The position numbers and the translations under genes were made by a program. From Rhodospirillaceae bacterium UBA6608 (GTDB lineage Bacteria > Pseudomonadota > Alphaproteobacteria > Rhodospirillales_A > Casp-alpha2): 31,671 nucleotides of DNA. The notes under the pieces were generated by a model, which was given only the letters and a program-made list of their open reading frames with translations, searched no databases and was not told the origin of the DNA. The stretch lies in assembly GCA_002433335.1 (NCBI GenBank), contig DJHY01000267.1, positions 1 to 31,671 of the forward strand, given 5' to 3'. Below are positions 16,705 through 26,455 of the stretch, in pieces (the stretch's first letter is position 1; every line of letters starts with the position of its first letter).

Positions 16705-18279
16705 TCAGCGGTTCAGATCCTTGGCCCGCAGCATGGATTTGGCATCCGACAGGCCCGCCGCCCGCAGGGCCACGGCGAACACCATGAAGGCCGCGAGCCC
16801 CAGGGCGCACAACAAGCCCAGGCCCAGAACCTTTTCCGCCACGTTCCCGGCGATCAGGAAGGCCAGGTTCTGGCGGGCGATCTCCAGCACCCCGACCATT
16901 CCCGCCGTCGCCAACAGAATCCGCGGCAGGCGCTTTTTCATCCGGTCGTCCAGGGCGAAATCGCCGCGCCGCACCAGCACCCCGGCCAACAACAGCGTGT
17001 TCAGCCAAGCCGAGGCCGAGGTCGCCAAGGCGATACCGACATGGCCCATCGGCTTCATCAGGGCGATCATCAGGGCGATATTAACGACCATCGCGACCAC
17101 GGCGATGCGCACCGGCGTGGCCGTGTCCTCGCGGGCGTAAAAACCCGGGGCCAGAACACGGATCAGCACATAAGCGGGCAGGCCCGTGGCATAGGCGAAC
17201 AAGGCCGATGCGGTCGCCGCCGTAGCCTCGGCCCCGAACGCGCCGCGCTCGAACAGGACGTGAATGATCTCGTCCGGGATGATCAGACAGGCCGCCGCCG
17301 CAGGCAGTGTCAGCAACAGGGCGAATTCCAGGCCCCGGTTCTGGCTGTTCAAGGCAGCCTGGGTCTCGCCCGCCTTCAACTGACGGGCCAACAGCGGCAA
17401 CAGGGCCGTACCAACGGCGACGCCGACCACGCCCAGCGGCAATTGCGTCACCCGATCGGCGTAATATAGGTACGACACCGCCCCGTCCGAGACATAAGTC
17501 GCGAGGATCGTGCCGATCAACAAATTGACCTGATAAAGCGACGCGCCGAACACCACCGGCAGGATACGCTTGACCAGAAGGGCGACCTTTTCCGTCCAAC
17601 GCGGCCGCACCAGACGCAGAGGAAACCCATGGGCCCGGCAATGCCAGGCCAGCCAAGCGAACTGCGCCACCCCGGCCCAGAACACACCCCAGGCCAGGGC
17701 ATGACCCGGCGTTTCCATGTGATCGGCGAAGCCCAACAGGGCCGCGATCAGGGCCAGGTTCAACAGCACCGGGGCCGCCGCCGCCGCCGCGAATTTACCC
17801 AGGGAATTGAGCACGCCCGATTGCAGCGAAACCAACGAGATGAACAGCAGGTAGGGGAAGGCGATACGCGACAGCTCGGTCGCCAGTTCCATCTTGCCGG
17901 GTACGGCGTCGAACCCGCCGGCCAGGATCACCATCGCCCAAGGCATGATGAGTTCCATCACCACGACCAGGGCGACCAGGACCAACGTCAACAGGGTCAT
18001 CGCCTGATCGGCGAAGGCACGGGCCCGGGCGCGGGCCGCCGCCGCGTCGCCGTCTTCGCCCTCGAGCTCGCGCGCGAACAAAGGCACGAAGGCCGCGGCG
18101 AATGCCCCTTCGGCGAACAGACGGCGGAACAGATTGGGCAGGCGGAAGGCGACGACGAAGGCGTCGGCGATCATGCCCGCACCCAGGAAGTTGGCGATCA
18201 GCATGTCGCGGATGAAGCCGAACACGCGGCTCAGCAGCGTGTATCCGCCGACGGTGGTGATCGCTTTCAACAAATTCAT
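16705..18279 (-). CDS. murJ: Lipid II flippase MurJ (MviN)
   Basis: This is a 524-residue polytopic inner-membrane protein of the MOP exporter superfamily that flips lipid II for peptidoglycan synthesis. The N-terminus (LLSRVFGFIRDMLIANFLGAG) and the RLPNLFRRLFAEGAFAAAFVP block are diagnostic, and about 14 hydrophobic segments follow. SYLYYADRVTQLPLGVVGVA is the other conserved central block. Placement between glnD and trpS is shared with many alphaproteobacteria. The ATG at 18279 gives the standard start. Confidence 0.95.
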   Translation of the reverse strand: MNLLKAITTVGGYTLLSRVFGFIRDMLIANFLGAGMIADAFVVAFRLPNLFRRLFAEGAFAAAFVPLFARELEGEDGDAAAARARARAFADQAMTLLTLVLVALVVVMELIMPWAMVILAGGFDAVPGKMELATELSRIAFPYLLFISLVSLQSGVLNSLGKFAAAAAAPVLLNLALIAALLGFADHMETPGHALAWGVFWAGVAQFAWLAWHCRAHGFPLRLVRPRWTEKVALLVKRILPVVFGASLYQVNLLIGTILATYVSDGAVSYLYYADRVTQLPLGVVGVAVGTALLPLLARQLKAGETQAALNSQNRGLEFALLLTLPAAAACLIIPDEIIHVLFERGAFGAEATAATASALFAYATGLPAYVLIRVLAPGFYAREDTATPVRIAVVAMVVNIALMIALMKPMGHVGIALATSASAWLNTLLLAGVLVRRGDFALDDRMKKRLPRILLATAGMVGVLEIARQNLAFLIAGNVAEKVLGLGLLCALGLAAFMVFAVALRAAGLSDAKSMLRAKDLNR

Positions 18280-18343
18280 GGAACGCTGGTACGCCCGGAT
18301 TGGGGCTAAGACAAGGCTTTATGAAAGGGCCGGAGGTATGGGC

Positions 18344-21300
18344 CTATTCGGCGGCTTCCATCGACTTGCCGCCGGGCTTCTTGCCGCCCGGTTTTTTGGG
18401 GCCGGTCTTATCCTCGCTGGCTTTTGCCGCGGTCGGCTTCGCCTTGGCTTTTGCCTCTGCCTTGGCCGGGGTCTTGGCCGCAGGCTTGGCGGGAGGTTTG
18501 GCGGCGGACTTGGCGCCAGCCTTGGCCGGGGCTTTCGGCTTCGTCGTCTTGGCGGGCTTGGCCGGCGTTTCCGCGGCCTCGACCTTTTCCACGCGGGCGG
18601 TCTTGACGGCCTTCTTGCCGCCGATCCTCTCGAGCAGGCGCAGCTCGATGGATTTCAGCTTATCCGGATGGCGGACCTTCAGGCCGAAGATGTCCTTCAC
18701 ATAGAACACGTCGATCACGCGCTCGCCGTAGGTGGTGATCTGCGCGCTGGCGATCTGAAGGCCTTCCTGGGTCAGAACCGAGGTCACGTCATACAAGAAG
18801 CCCGGACGGTCGCGGCCGTTTATCTCGATCACCGTGTAGGTATTGGACGCCTGGTTGTCGATCAACACGCGCGGCGGCACGGTGAAGGCGCGCGACTTGT
18901 CGGGGAAGGCCGCATCCGGTTCCTTCTTCAGTTCCCGCGCCGGGTCGCGCTTGCCGCGCAGGGCGTCCTCGATCCGCTGGGCCATGCGTTCCATCTGGCC
19001 CTTTTCCTCGATCGCCGTGCCCTTGGCGTCGTTGACCCAGAAGGTATCCAGCGCCATGCCGTTGGTCAGGGTCGCGATCTTGGCGTCCAGCACCGACACC
19101 CCGGTCAGCGACAGCGCGCCCGCGATATTGGCGAACAGGCCCGGATGGTCGGCGGTATAGACGATGATCTCGTTGGCGGCGCGGGTCTTGTCGACCGTGA
19201 CCTCGATGGTCAGGTCGGTCTTGCTCTTTTCGGCCTTGCGGACCATTTCGGCGTGACGGACCAGCGTCGCGGTATCGGCCGACAGCCAATAGGTATCGGT
19301 GCCGCGCGCCAAGTGGCCTTCGCGATCGGCCTCGGGCCATTTGGCCAAGGCATTTTCCAAATCCCGTTTGGCCCGTTCGACCCGGTTCTTGCGCCGATCC
19401 GACCCAGCGTCGCCGGTCAGCACGGCCTTGGCCTGCCAATACAATTCGCGCAGCAGGCCCGCCTTCCAGTTGTTCCAGACGTTCGGACCGACGGCGCGGA
19501 TATCGACCACGGTCAAGCAAAGCAACAGGCGCAGACGCTCCGGCGATTGCACCACGTCGCAGAAATCCTGGATCGTCTTGGGGTCGTCCAGATCGCGCTT
19601 GAACGCGGTCGCCGACATCAACAGATGATAGCGCACCAGCCAGGAAACGGTTTCCGTCTCCCATTCGTTCAAGCCCAGTCTGGGGCAAAGCTTCAACGCG
19701 ACCTCGGCCCCCAATTCAGAATGGTCGCCGCCCCGGCCCTTGGCGATGTCATGCAGCAGGACCGAGACGTACAGCGCCTCGCGCGACTGAACCTCGGAGA
19801 TCACCTCGCAGGCGACCGGGTGGTCTTCCTTCAAGCGCCCGGTTTCGATTCCGTTCAGCAGGCCGATGGCGCGGATGGTGTGCTCGTCGACCGTATAGAC
19901 GTGATACATGTCGTACTGCATCTGCGCGACGACGCGCCCGAAATCGGGGATGAAGCGCCCAAACACACCCGCTTCGTTGAACCGCATCAGCGCCTTGACC
20001 GGATCCTTGCCGGTCAGCATTTCCAGGAACAGGCGGTTGGCTTCCTTGTTCCGGCGCAGCTTGGCGTCGACCAACTTCAAATTTTGGGTGACCAGGCGCA
20101 GGGCTTCCGGATGAATGTCCAGATCGTGCTTCTGCGCGGCGCGGAACAGGCCGACCATCTTGACCGGATCGTCGGCGAAGGCCTTCTTGTTGGCCACGCT
20201 CAGACGACCGGCATCGACCTTGAATCCCGGCACGTCCGGATCGGCGAAGCGGAAGAACGGCAGACGGAAGCGCATGGTCGGCTTCTTGTGCTGATGCTCC
20301 AGCACGGCGCAGAGAATGCGGGTGATGTCCCCCACGTCCTTGGCGATCAGAAAGTAATGCTTCATGAACCGCTCGACGCCCTGGGTCGCGCCCTGGTTGC
20401 GATAGCCCAGGCGCTCGGCGATGTCCTTCTGCACGCTGAAGGTCAGGCGTTCCTCGGGGCGGCCGACCAGGTAGTGCAGGTGGCAACGCACGGTCCAAAG
20501 GAAGTTTTCGGCCTTTTCGAAAAGCTTCATATCGTCGCGGGTGAACACACCTTCGGCGACCAGCTGGTTCATGTCGGTGACGCGGTACAGGTACTTGGCG
20601 ATCCAGATCAGGGTCTGCAAATCGCGCAGGCCGCCCTTGCCTTCCTTGATGTTGGGCTCCAGCACATAGCGGGTGTCGCCCATCTTTTCGTGGCGGGCAT
20701 CGCGTTCGCCCAGCTTCTGTTCCACATAGGACATGCCCGAGCCCTCGGCGACGTCGTCCCAGAAGGCTTTCTTGAACTTGTCGAACAGGTCCTGGTCGCC
20801 CCACAGCCAGCGCGCTTCCAACAGCGAGGTGCGGATCGTCAGGTCTTCCTTGGCCAGGCGCACGGCCTCGTCGACCGAACGGGTCGCATGGCCGACCTTA
20901 AGCCCCAGGTCCCACAGCATATAAAGCGTGAATTCGACGATCTGTTCCGTGCGCGGCGTCATCTTGTACGGCAGCAGGAACATCAGATCGATGTCGGAGA
21001 ACGGCGCCAATTCGCCCCGGCCATAACCGCCGGTAGCCATGATGGTCAGGGCCTCGCCGGTGGTCGGATTGGCCGAGGGATAAACCCATTTATCGGCGAA
21101 ATCGTGGACCGTGCGGATCAGCTGGTCCATCAACAGGGCATGGGCGCGCGTCGCCTCCGGGCCGGTCAGCTTGCCTGCTTCGAAGCGGCGCTTGACCTCG
21201 TCCCAGCCGTGCTGATGCGCGGCCTTGAAAATGCCCAGCACCTCGCCCTGGGTCTTCGGCGTATAGCCGGACCAGCCGACAAGCTCGTCCAGCTTGCGGG

Positions 21301-21355
21301 TCAGCGCCTTGCGATCGATGATGGCGCGCGGATCCTTGACGGTCGTTTGGATCAT
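18344..21355 (-). CDS. glnD: Bifunctional uridylyltransferase / uridylyl-removing enzyme GlnD
   Basis: This 1003-residue nitrogen sensor adds UMP to PII proteins or removes it according to glutamine level. The nucleotidyltransferase motif GGYGRGELAPFSDIDL is at 109-124. The HD hydrolase His-Asp pair is at 535-536 (LLHDIAKGRGGDH). Two ACT domains lie near 726-790 (YTADHPGLFANIAGAL) and 839-900 (NGRDRPGFLYDVTSVL). A tail of about 90 residues (914-1003) made mainly of Lys, Ala and Pro follows; most GlnD proteins end soon after the second ACT domain. No strong ribosome binding site precedes the ATG. Confidence 0.96.
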   Translation of the reverse strand: MIQTTVKDPRAIIDRKALTRKLDELVGWSGYTPKTQGEVLGIFKAAHQHGWDEVKRRFEAGKLTGPEATRAHALLMDQLIRTVHDFADKWVYPSANPTTGEALTIMATGGYGRGELAPFSDIDLMFLLPYKMTPRTEQIVEFTLYMLWDLGLKVGHATRSVDEAVRLAKEDLTIRTSLLEARWLWGDQDLFDKFKKAFWDDVAEGSGMSYVEQKLGERDARHEKMGDTRYVLEPNIKEGKGGLRDLQTLIWIAKYLYRVTDMNQLVAEGVFTRDDMKLFEKAENFLWTVRCHLHYLVGRPEERLTFSVQKDIAERLGYRNQGATQGVERFMKHYFLIAKDVGDITRILCAVLEHQHKKPTMRFRLPFFRFADPDVPGFKVDAGRLSVANKKAFADDPVKMVGLFRAAQKHDLDIHPEALRLVTQNLKLVDAKLRRNKEANRLFLEMLTGKDPVKALMRFNEAGVFGRFIPDFGRVVAQMQYDMYHVYTVDEHTIRAIGLLNGIETGRLKEDHPVACEVISEVQSREALYVSVLLHDIAKGRGGDHSELGAEVALKLCPRLGLNEWETETVSWLVRYHLLMSATAFKRDLDDPKTIQDFCDVVQSPERLRLLLCLTVVDIRAVGPNVWNNWKAGLLRELYWQAKAVLTGDAGSDRRKNRVERAKRDLENALAKWPEADREGHLARGTDTYWLSADTATLVRHAEMVRKAEKSKTDLTIEVTVDKTRAANEIIVYTADHPGLFANIAGALSLTGVSVLDAKIATLTNGMALDTFWVNDAKGTAIEEKGQMERMAQRIEDALRGKRDPARELKKEPDAAFPDKSRAFTVPPRVLIDNQASNTYTVIEINGRDRPGFLYDVTSVLTQEGLQIASAQITTYGERVIDVFYVKDIFGLKVRHPDKLKSIELRLLERIGGKKAVKTARVEKVEAAETPAKPAKTTKPKAPAKAGAKSAAKPPAKPAAKTPAKAEAKAKAKPTAAKASEDKTGPKKPGGKKPGGKSMEAAE
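18347..18616 (-). repeat. Low-complexity Lys/Ala/Pro tail coding region of glnD
   Basis: The last 90 codons of glnD encode irregular PAK, AKA and KPA units ending in two PGGK units. The residues resemble histone H1-like tails. The repeat is imperfect at DNA level, with alternating gcc and aag codons. Presumably disordered and nucleic-acid or partner binding; no function can be assigned. Confidence 0.7.
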
Positions 21356-21422
21356 TCAGCCGTTATACACCAGAGGAAGCGGCGAAGCATCCGCGCCGTT
21401 GCGGCCTTCCAGGCAAGGTCTA

Positions 21423-23210
21423 TTACTTAAACCGCACACCATCAATAATGATGTCCTGCATTTCAGACGGCGCGGTCGATATTTTTCCCTGCGCCGCAGC
21501 ATCACGCATTGCTTGCTGTTTCGTCGCGGCGGCACCGGAGAAATAGGTAGGGCCGGGTTTCCAGCTTTCATCCGCCTGCCTCAGTTTGGTCTGCAGCCTC
21601 GCGGTGCGAGGCATGAAGACCAAGTCGTCGCGGCCGTCCTGGTTCAGGTCCAGCAACGCCATCACGCACTTTCCATTACGTGCGATTTGCTTCTCTGACC
21701 AACAGTTGATGAACCAGTACCGATTGCTGCTGATCCACGCGCTTACCGGAGCCTTCGGAATTTCAGCGCCTTCGGGCGTAATCGCCATATAAGCGGCGAT
21801 ATTCTGCAATTCGATATCTTTCGGCCCACTGGGCATTACCTGCGCCGTACGACGCGGACGAAAGTAGTGTTTCTGCGCTCTTGCCTTGTCCATGGCGGCC
21901 GCGACGGTCGCGTTTTCCTTCAAGGATTCGTCTGCATCCAATTGCTCGAACGCCGCCTTCCCAGCATCGCCCAGTTTCAACCTAAGAAACGCGAAATCAA
22001 ATTTGTCGGGGGGAATGGCGCCGCTCCGCAGGCGCTCAACCTGATCGCGCGCGCTGATCGCGGTCGGCTCGAACGGCGGCAGGTGGAAACAGATTGAAAC
22101 CAGCAAAGCACCGACAGCCAGGTAGGGGTTGACCTTCACCGCGCCTTTCATCCAATCGCCACGCCAACGCAGGACGACGAACGCGTATGCCAACGTGTAG
22201 GCAGAAGCGACGACCGAGACATTGGTGACGATCAGACGCCGGGGCGTCCAGCCATACTGCGCGACCCGCAGGTACAACGCCCAAAATACCAATCCGACAA
22301 AAACCGGCATGATCAGGTTGCCGATCATGATCAACTTGTCGAGCGGCGGCCGGAACCGGTTTTCCGACGCTCCGGTCTGGATGACCGCATTAACGAACAG
22401 GATAAACACAAACGGGATAACCAGAAGCACATGCGTCGAATAAGACGTCGCCCACAACTTCTCAAGGCCCGAGAACGGAAGTGCCCCGACGAACAAAATC
22501 GACACCATGGCCAAGAGCGGCGCAAGCATGCCGAACAAGGCCATAACGATCTTCAACAGCGCCTGGATTACGCTTGGCCGTTCACGCGCAACGCCCACAC
22601 CCAACGCAAAAATCGTCGACGAAAAGACGAAAATGAAGACTTTTTCCGTAAACAATTCGCGGAAAAAATCGATGCCGATCAGCGCGAACAGTTTCCACCA
22701 CAGGAACAAAATAGCCCAAGCGCAAGCCACCAGAAAGCCGCCGACGAACGGCACCATCTTGTTCATCCAGGCGTGCAGATAAAGACGTGCGTATGGAAAC
22801 GAAAACCGCGGTGCGTCTCGCGCCGCCTGATAAAATGCAATCGGGATCACGAAGCAAAGAATCGCCGTCGCGTAAAAGGCCTGCAACTGCACGACGCCAG
22901 CGATTTCATGGCTCACCTTGAACAAAAGGCCGACCAACAAACCTACGCCAAGAGCGAACGGAAGGTCGCGCTTCCACGATGCGCGCTGATACAGCAATAC
23001 AAACACGCCCAATGCGACTGCAACAAAGACCCGCGAGGAAACGATGTCGGCCGCGTCCCATTTGCGGCTCCACGGTTCGCTGAGAATAAAAAGGGCCAGC
23101 CCCTGGACCGCGCCGACGACCGAAAGAACGAGACGGTCACGAAAGGAAACCCAGCCTTCTTCCGGGGACGAGGCGGCATCATGCCCCGTACCAATGATTC
23201 GATCGGTCAT
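21423..23210 (-). CDS. DUF4153-type polytopic membrane protein
   Basis: This is a protein of about 595 residues. Some 11 hydrophobic segments fill residues 20-400, including RVAQYGWTPRRL, a block typical of DUF4153 proteins. A soluble C-terminal region of about 195 residues contains LDLNQDGRDDLV, which looks like a calcium-binding FG-GAP-type loop. I chose the ATG at 23210, preceded by GGGGGAGG; the longer reading to 23246 lacks this. The gene is AT-richer than its neighbours (38% GC over 22621-22680). It lies 48 bases after mutS and 67 bases before glnD. Function is unknown. Confidence 0.82.
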   Translation of the reverse strand: MTDRIIGTGHDAASSPEEGWVSFRDRLVLSVVGAVQGLALFILSEPWSRKWDAADIVSSRVFVAVALGVFVLLYQRASWKRDLPFALGVGLLVGLLFKVSHEIAGVVQLQAFYATAILCFVIPIAFYQAARDAPRFSFPYARLYLHAWMNKMVPFVGGFLVACAWAILFLWWKLFALIGIDFFRELFTEKVFIFVFSSTIFALGVGVARERPSVIQALLKIVMALFGMLAPLLAMVSILFVGALPFSGLEKLWATSYSTHVLLVIPFVFILFVNAVIQTGASENRFRPPLDKLIMIGNLIMPVFVGLVFWALYLRVAQYGWTPRRLIVTNVSVVASAYTLAYAFVVLRWRGDWMKGAVKVNPYLAVGALLVSICFHLPPFEPTAISARDQVERLRSGAIPPDKFDFAFLRLKLGDAGKAAFEQLDADESLKENATVAAAMDKARAQKHYFRPRRTAQVMPSGPKDIELQNIAAYMAITPEGAEIPKAPVSAWISSNRYWFINCWSEKQIARNGKCVMALLDLNQDGRDDLVFMPRTARLQTKLRQADESWKPGPTYFSGAAATKQQAMRDAAAQGKISTAPSEMQDIIIDGVRFK

Positions 23211-23258
23211 TAAATCCTCCCCCAGAGGGCTTCCTGCACGCAGCATACGACAGGAAAA

Positions 23259-26093
23259 TCAATTGCCGGACGCGCTAATGTCCTTCAACCCGTACAAGAA
23301 GTCGAGCGCCTGACGGGGCGTCATTTCGTCGGGGTTCATGTCGCCGACCGCTTCATCGACCTTTGACGGGCCCTTGCCGCCGACCGTTCCGGCGGCGCGC
23401 ACCGGTGCGGCGGAAAACAGCGGCAGGTCATCGGCCAGGTCCGCCGCGCGAGGCGAACCATCGCCCGCTTCGAGCTTTTCCAATACCTGTTCGGCCCGCG
23501 CCGTGACGGCGGCGGGCAGGCCCGCCAACTGCCCGACATGGATGCCGTAGGACCGATCGGCGGTGCCGGCGGCGACTTCGTGCAGGAACACAACGTCGCC
23601 CTGCCATTCCTTGACCCGCATGGTATGGGGGGCAAGTTCGGCCAACCGCCCGGAAAGCTGCGTCAGTTCGTGATAATGGGTGGCGAACAAGCCCCGGCAT
23701 TTATTGACATCGTGCAGGTGTTCGACCACGGCCCAGGCGATGGACAGGCCGTCATAGGTCGCGGTGCCGCGCCCGATTTCGTCCAGGATGACCAGCGCCC
23801 CCGGACCGGCCTGATTGAGGATCGCCGCCGTTTCCACCATCTCGACCATGAAGGTCGAGCGCCCGCGCGCCAGGTCGTCGGCGGCGCCGACGCGGGAAAA
23901 CAATTGATCGACCGCGCCGATATGGGCGCTGGCCGCGGGCACGAACGCGCCCATCTGGGCCATCACGGCAATCAGCGCGTTTTGACGCAGGAAGGTCGAT
24001 TTACCGGCCATGTTGGGGCCGGTCAGCACCCACAACCGGCCATCGCCGCCGCCGCCCTGTTCCGACGGCGTCAGGTCGCAATCGTTGGCGACGAAGGCCG
24101 CGTCGCCCTGTTTGGCCAGGGCCGCTTCGACCACCGGATGGCGGCCGCCTTCGATCCGAAAAGTACGCGAGGCATCGACCGCCGGGCGAACATATCGCCG
24201 TTCTGCCGCCAGCGCGCCCAGGGCGGCAGCCACATCCAGCCGCGCCAGAGCATCCGCCGCCAGGGCGATTTCCCGCGCCCGGCCGGTGACTTCGTTGACC
24301 AGGTCCTGGAACAATTCCATTTCCAACGCCAAAGCCCGGTCGGCGGCGCGGGCGATGCGGGTTTCCAGCTCGCCCAATTCCACCGTGGAAAACCGCATGG
24401 CGTTGGCCATGGTCTGGCGGTGGATGAACGGGCTGTCCTCGGAGCCGGTCGGAATCTTGTCGGCCTGTTTGGCCGGAACCTCGATGAAATAGCCGAGGAC
24501 GTTGTTGTGTTTGACCTTCAGCGTCGCGACGCCGGTGCTTTCGACATACTGCGCCTGCAGGCCCGCGATCAGTTTGCGGCTGTCGTCACGCAGTTGGCGG
24601 TGTTCGTCCAGCGCCGGGGCGTATCCGGCGCGGATGAAGCCGCCGTCACGGGCCAGCATCGGCAAATCGTCGGCCAGGGCGCGGGACAGTCGTTCGACCA
24701 GCGGCCCGTGTTCGCCCAGGTCGGTCATGGCCTGCTGCACGGCGGCGGGGATCAGGCTGCGGGTATCCTGCAACAAGCCACGAAGGGCCGATGCCTGGAT
24801 CAGGCCTTCGCGCACGGCAGCCAGATCGCGCGGCCCGCCCCGGCCCAGGGAAATGCGCGACAACGCCCGCGCCACGTCGGGCACGCGGGACAGGGCCGTG
24901 CGCAAATCGTCGGTCAGGCGCGCGTCGTCGTAAAAGAATTCGACCGCGTCCAGCCGTTCGGCCACGGCGGCGGGATCGGTCAGGGGGGCCGCCAGCCGCG
25001 CCGCCAACAGGCGCGCCCCGGCCCCGGTCATGGTTCGGTCGATGACGTCGAGCAACGAGCCCCGGCGTTCGCCGGTCAGGGTCCGGGTCAGTTCCAGATT
25101 GCGGCGCGTCGCGGCGTCGATGCCCATCACCGCCCCGGCGGTCAGCACGCGCGGCGGGGCCAGGCGCGGAACCTTGCCCTTCTGCGTCAATTCCACGTAG
25201 TCGACCAAGGCCCCGGCGGCCGCCAATTCGGGCCGCGAGAAATTGCCGAAGCTGTCCAGCGTGCCGACGCGGAACATCTCCTTCAGCCGCTTGTCGCCGT
25301 TGGCGCTGTCAAACCGGGCCGAGGGCAGGGGCGTCAGCCGGTCGCGCCATTCGCCGAACACTTCGTACAGGTCCGGATTTTCCAACAGCCGGTCGGCGAC
25401 CAGCAATTCGCCCGCGTCGATCCGCGCCAGCGCGGCCCCCAGCGACGCCGCCGCCACCGGCTGGGTCAGGAAGTCGCCGGTCGACATGTCGATCCAGGCC
25501 AGGCCCAGGTCCGACTGCGCCGCCGCGACCGCGCAAAGATAGTTGTGCGAGCGGGCGTCCAGCAGGGTGTCTTCGGTGATCGTGCCGGGGGTGACGATGC
25601 GCTGCACGGCACGGCGCACGACCGATTTGGAGCCCCGCTTCTTGGCTTCCGCCGGGTCTTCGGTCTGTTCGCAGATCGCGACCTTGTGCCCGGCGCGGAT
25701 CAGCCGCGTCAGATAACTTTCGTGGCTATGCACCGGCACGCCGCACATCGGGATGTCTTCGCCCAGATGCTTGCCGCGCTTGGTCAGGGCGATGTCCAGC
25801 GTCCGCGACGCCTTGACCGCGTCGTCGAAGAACAATTCGTAGAAATCGCCCATGCGATAGAACAACAACGCGCCCGGGTGGGCGGCCTTGATCTCCATGA
25901 ACTGGGCCATCATCGGGGTGACGTTGGGGTCCGCCGCCGCAGACGCAGCCGGGCCCTCGCCGGTTTCGGCGTCGTCCTCGGCCATCTGATCGGGGGTCAT
26001 CTGATCCGGGGTCATTTCATCAGTGTCGGGCTCATTTGAGTCAGACAGGGGCGTCGTATCGTCGGGAGACATGTCTCGCCAGTTTTCATTCAT
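23259..26093 (-). CDS. mutS: DNA mismatch repair protein MutS
   Basis: This is a 944-residue mismatch-recognition ATPase. The mismatch-binding FYE motif is in [12 protein letters not shown]. Walker A is GPNMAGKST (about 691) and Walker B is [16 protein letters not shown]. Relative to standard MutS, about 55 extra acidic residues precede the conserved [14 protein letters not shown]; they include two copies of MTPDQ. The ATG at 26093 lies within a TGAA tetranucleotide run, and the neighbouring ATGs are in other frames. The rest of the protein, including the clamp and ATPase domains, appears intact. Confidence 0.96.
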   Translation of the reverse strand: MNENWRDMSPDDTTPLSDSNEPDTDEMTPDQMTPDQMAEDDAETGEGPAASAAADPNVTPMMAQFMEIKAAHPGALLFYRMGDFYELFFDDAVKASRTLDIALTKRGKHLGEDIPMCGVPVHSHESYLTRLIRAGHKVAICEQTEDPAEAKKRGSKSVVRRAVQRIVTPGTITEDTLLDARSHNYLCAVAAAQSDLGLAWIDMSTGDFLTQPVAAASLGAALARIDAGELLVADRLLENPDLYEVFGEWRDRLTPLPSARFDSANGDKRLKEMFRVGTLDSFGNFSRPELAAAGALVDYVELTQKGKVPRLAPPRVLTAGAVMGIDAATRRNLELTRTLTGERRGSLLDVIDRTMTGAGARLLAARLAAPLTDPAAVAERLDAVEFFYDDARLTDDLRTALSRVPDVARALSRISLGRGGPRDLAAVREGLIQASALRGLLQDTRSLIPAAVQQAMTDLGEHGPLVERLSRALADDLPMLARDGGFIRAGYAPALDEHRQLRDDSRKLIAGLQAQYVESTGVATLKVKHNNVLGYFIEVPAKQADKIPTGSEDSPFIHRQTMANAMRFSTVELGELETRIARAADRALALEMELFQDLVNEVTGRAREIALAADALARLDVAAALGALAAERRYVRPAVDASRTFRIEGGRHPVVEAALAKQGDAAFVANDCDLTPSEQGGGGDGRLWVLTGPNMAGKSTFLRQNALIAVMAQMGAFVPAASAHIGAVDQLFSRVGAADDLARGRSTFMVEMVETAAILNQAGPGALVILDEIGRGTATYDGLSIAWAVVEHLHDVNKCRGLFATHYHELTQLSGRLAELAPHTMRVKEWQGDVVFLHEVAAGTADRSYGIHVGQLAGLPAAVTARAEQVLEKLEAGDGSPRAADLADDLPLFSAAPVRAAGTVGGKGPSKVDEAVGDMNPDEMTPRQALDFLYGLKDISASGN

Positions 26094-26100
26094 TCATTCA
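26085..26100 (-). repeat. TGAA tetranucleotide repeat at the mutS start codon
   Basis: Four tandem TGAA units span the mutS start on the minus strand. ATG occurs in three of them, each in a different frame, and only the one at 26093 opens the mutS frame. Four units is a short tract. Confidence 0.6.
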
Positions 26101-26455
26101 GCGCCCAGGATGCGGCGAGACTACCACATTCTGGGTGCCCCGGCGCAAGCGAAGCCATTCGCCCAACTGTGGAAAATCCATCCGGCAGAGCGGGTGGGGC
26201 TTTCAGCCTTGTTCACAAGAAAAACACGATACTTTCAATTTTTCCTTTGCCTAAGTAATTTAGTTTCGTACAAACGAATTAACAAAACAAACGCCAGGGA
26301 GCATTCCAGGGACCGTATCCGGCCGGAAGCCGGAACCGACTCACCACATAACCGATCGGCACATAACCGATCAGCGCCGCGCGCCGCCCCAACGCATGGG
26401 CGGACGGTCGTTGTTCCGCCGACGACAAAAGCAACCGGGAAGAGACCGTTAGACC
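26094..26455. promoter_or_regulatory. Divergent promoter region between mutS and maeB
   Basis: This 362-base spacer contains no convincing gene. Its middle (26215-26290) is AT-rich and holds promoter-like hexamers for maeB, for example CTTGTT followed 16 bases later by TACTTT, and a TTCGT-ACAA-ACGAA inverted repeat near 26266. Nearer maeB are two direct repeats (listed separately) and a GGCGGA/TCCGCC hairpin (26399-26420). The maeB ribosome binding site is weak: GGAAGAG about 11 bases before the ATG. Confidence 0.5.
26345..26372. repeat. Tandem direct repeat CACATAACCGATC upstream of maeB
   Basis: Two identical 13-base copies (26345-26357 and 26360-26372) are separated by two bases, a 15-base period. 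They lie 84 bases before the maeB start, in the leader or promoter region. A pair of binding sites for a regulator is a reasonable guess; no known operator is recognised. Confidence 0.55.

Noticed and set aside
18134..21430. Very long open frame antisense to glnD, and similar long frames antisense to mutS, miaB and maeB
   Set aside because: These are the usual by-product of GC-rich codon use; their translations are rich in Gln, Arg, His and Gly and lack domain motifs.
26396..26452. Small basic frame of 18 codons ending three bases before maeB
   Set aside because: No ribosome binding site and it overlaps a hairpin; not supported as a gene.
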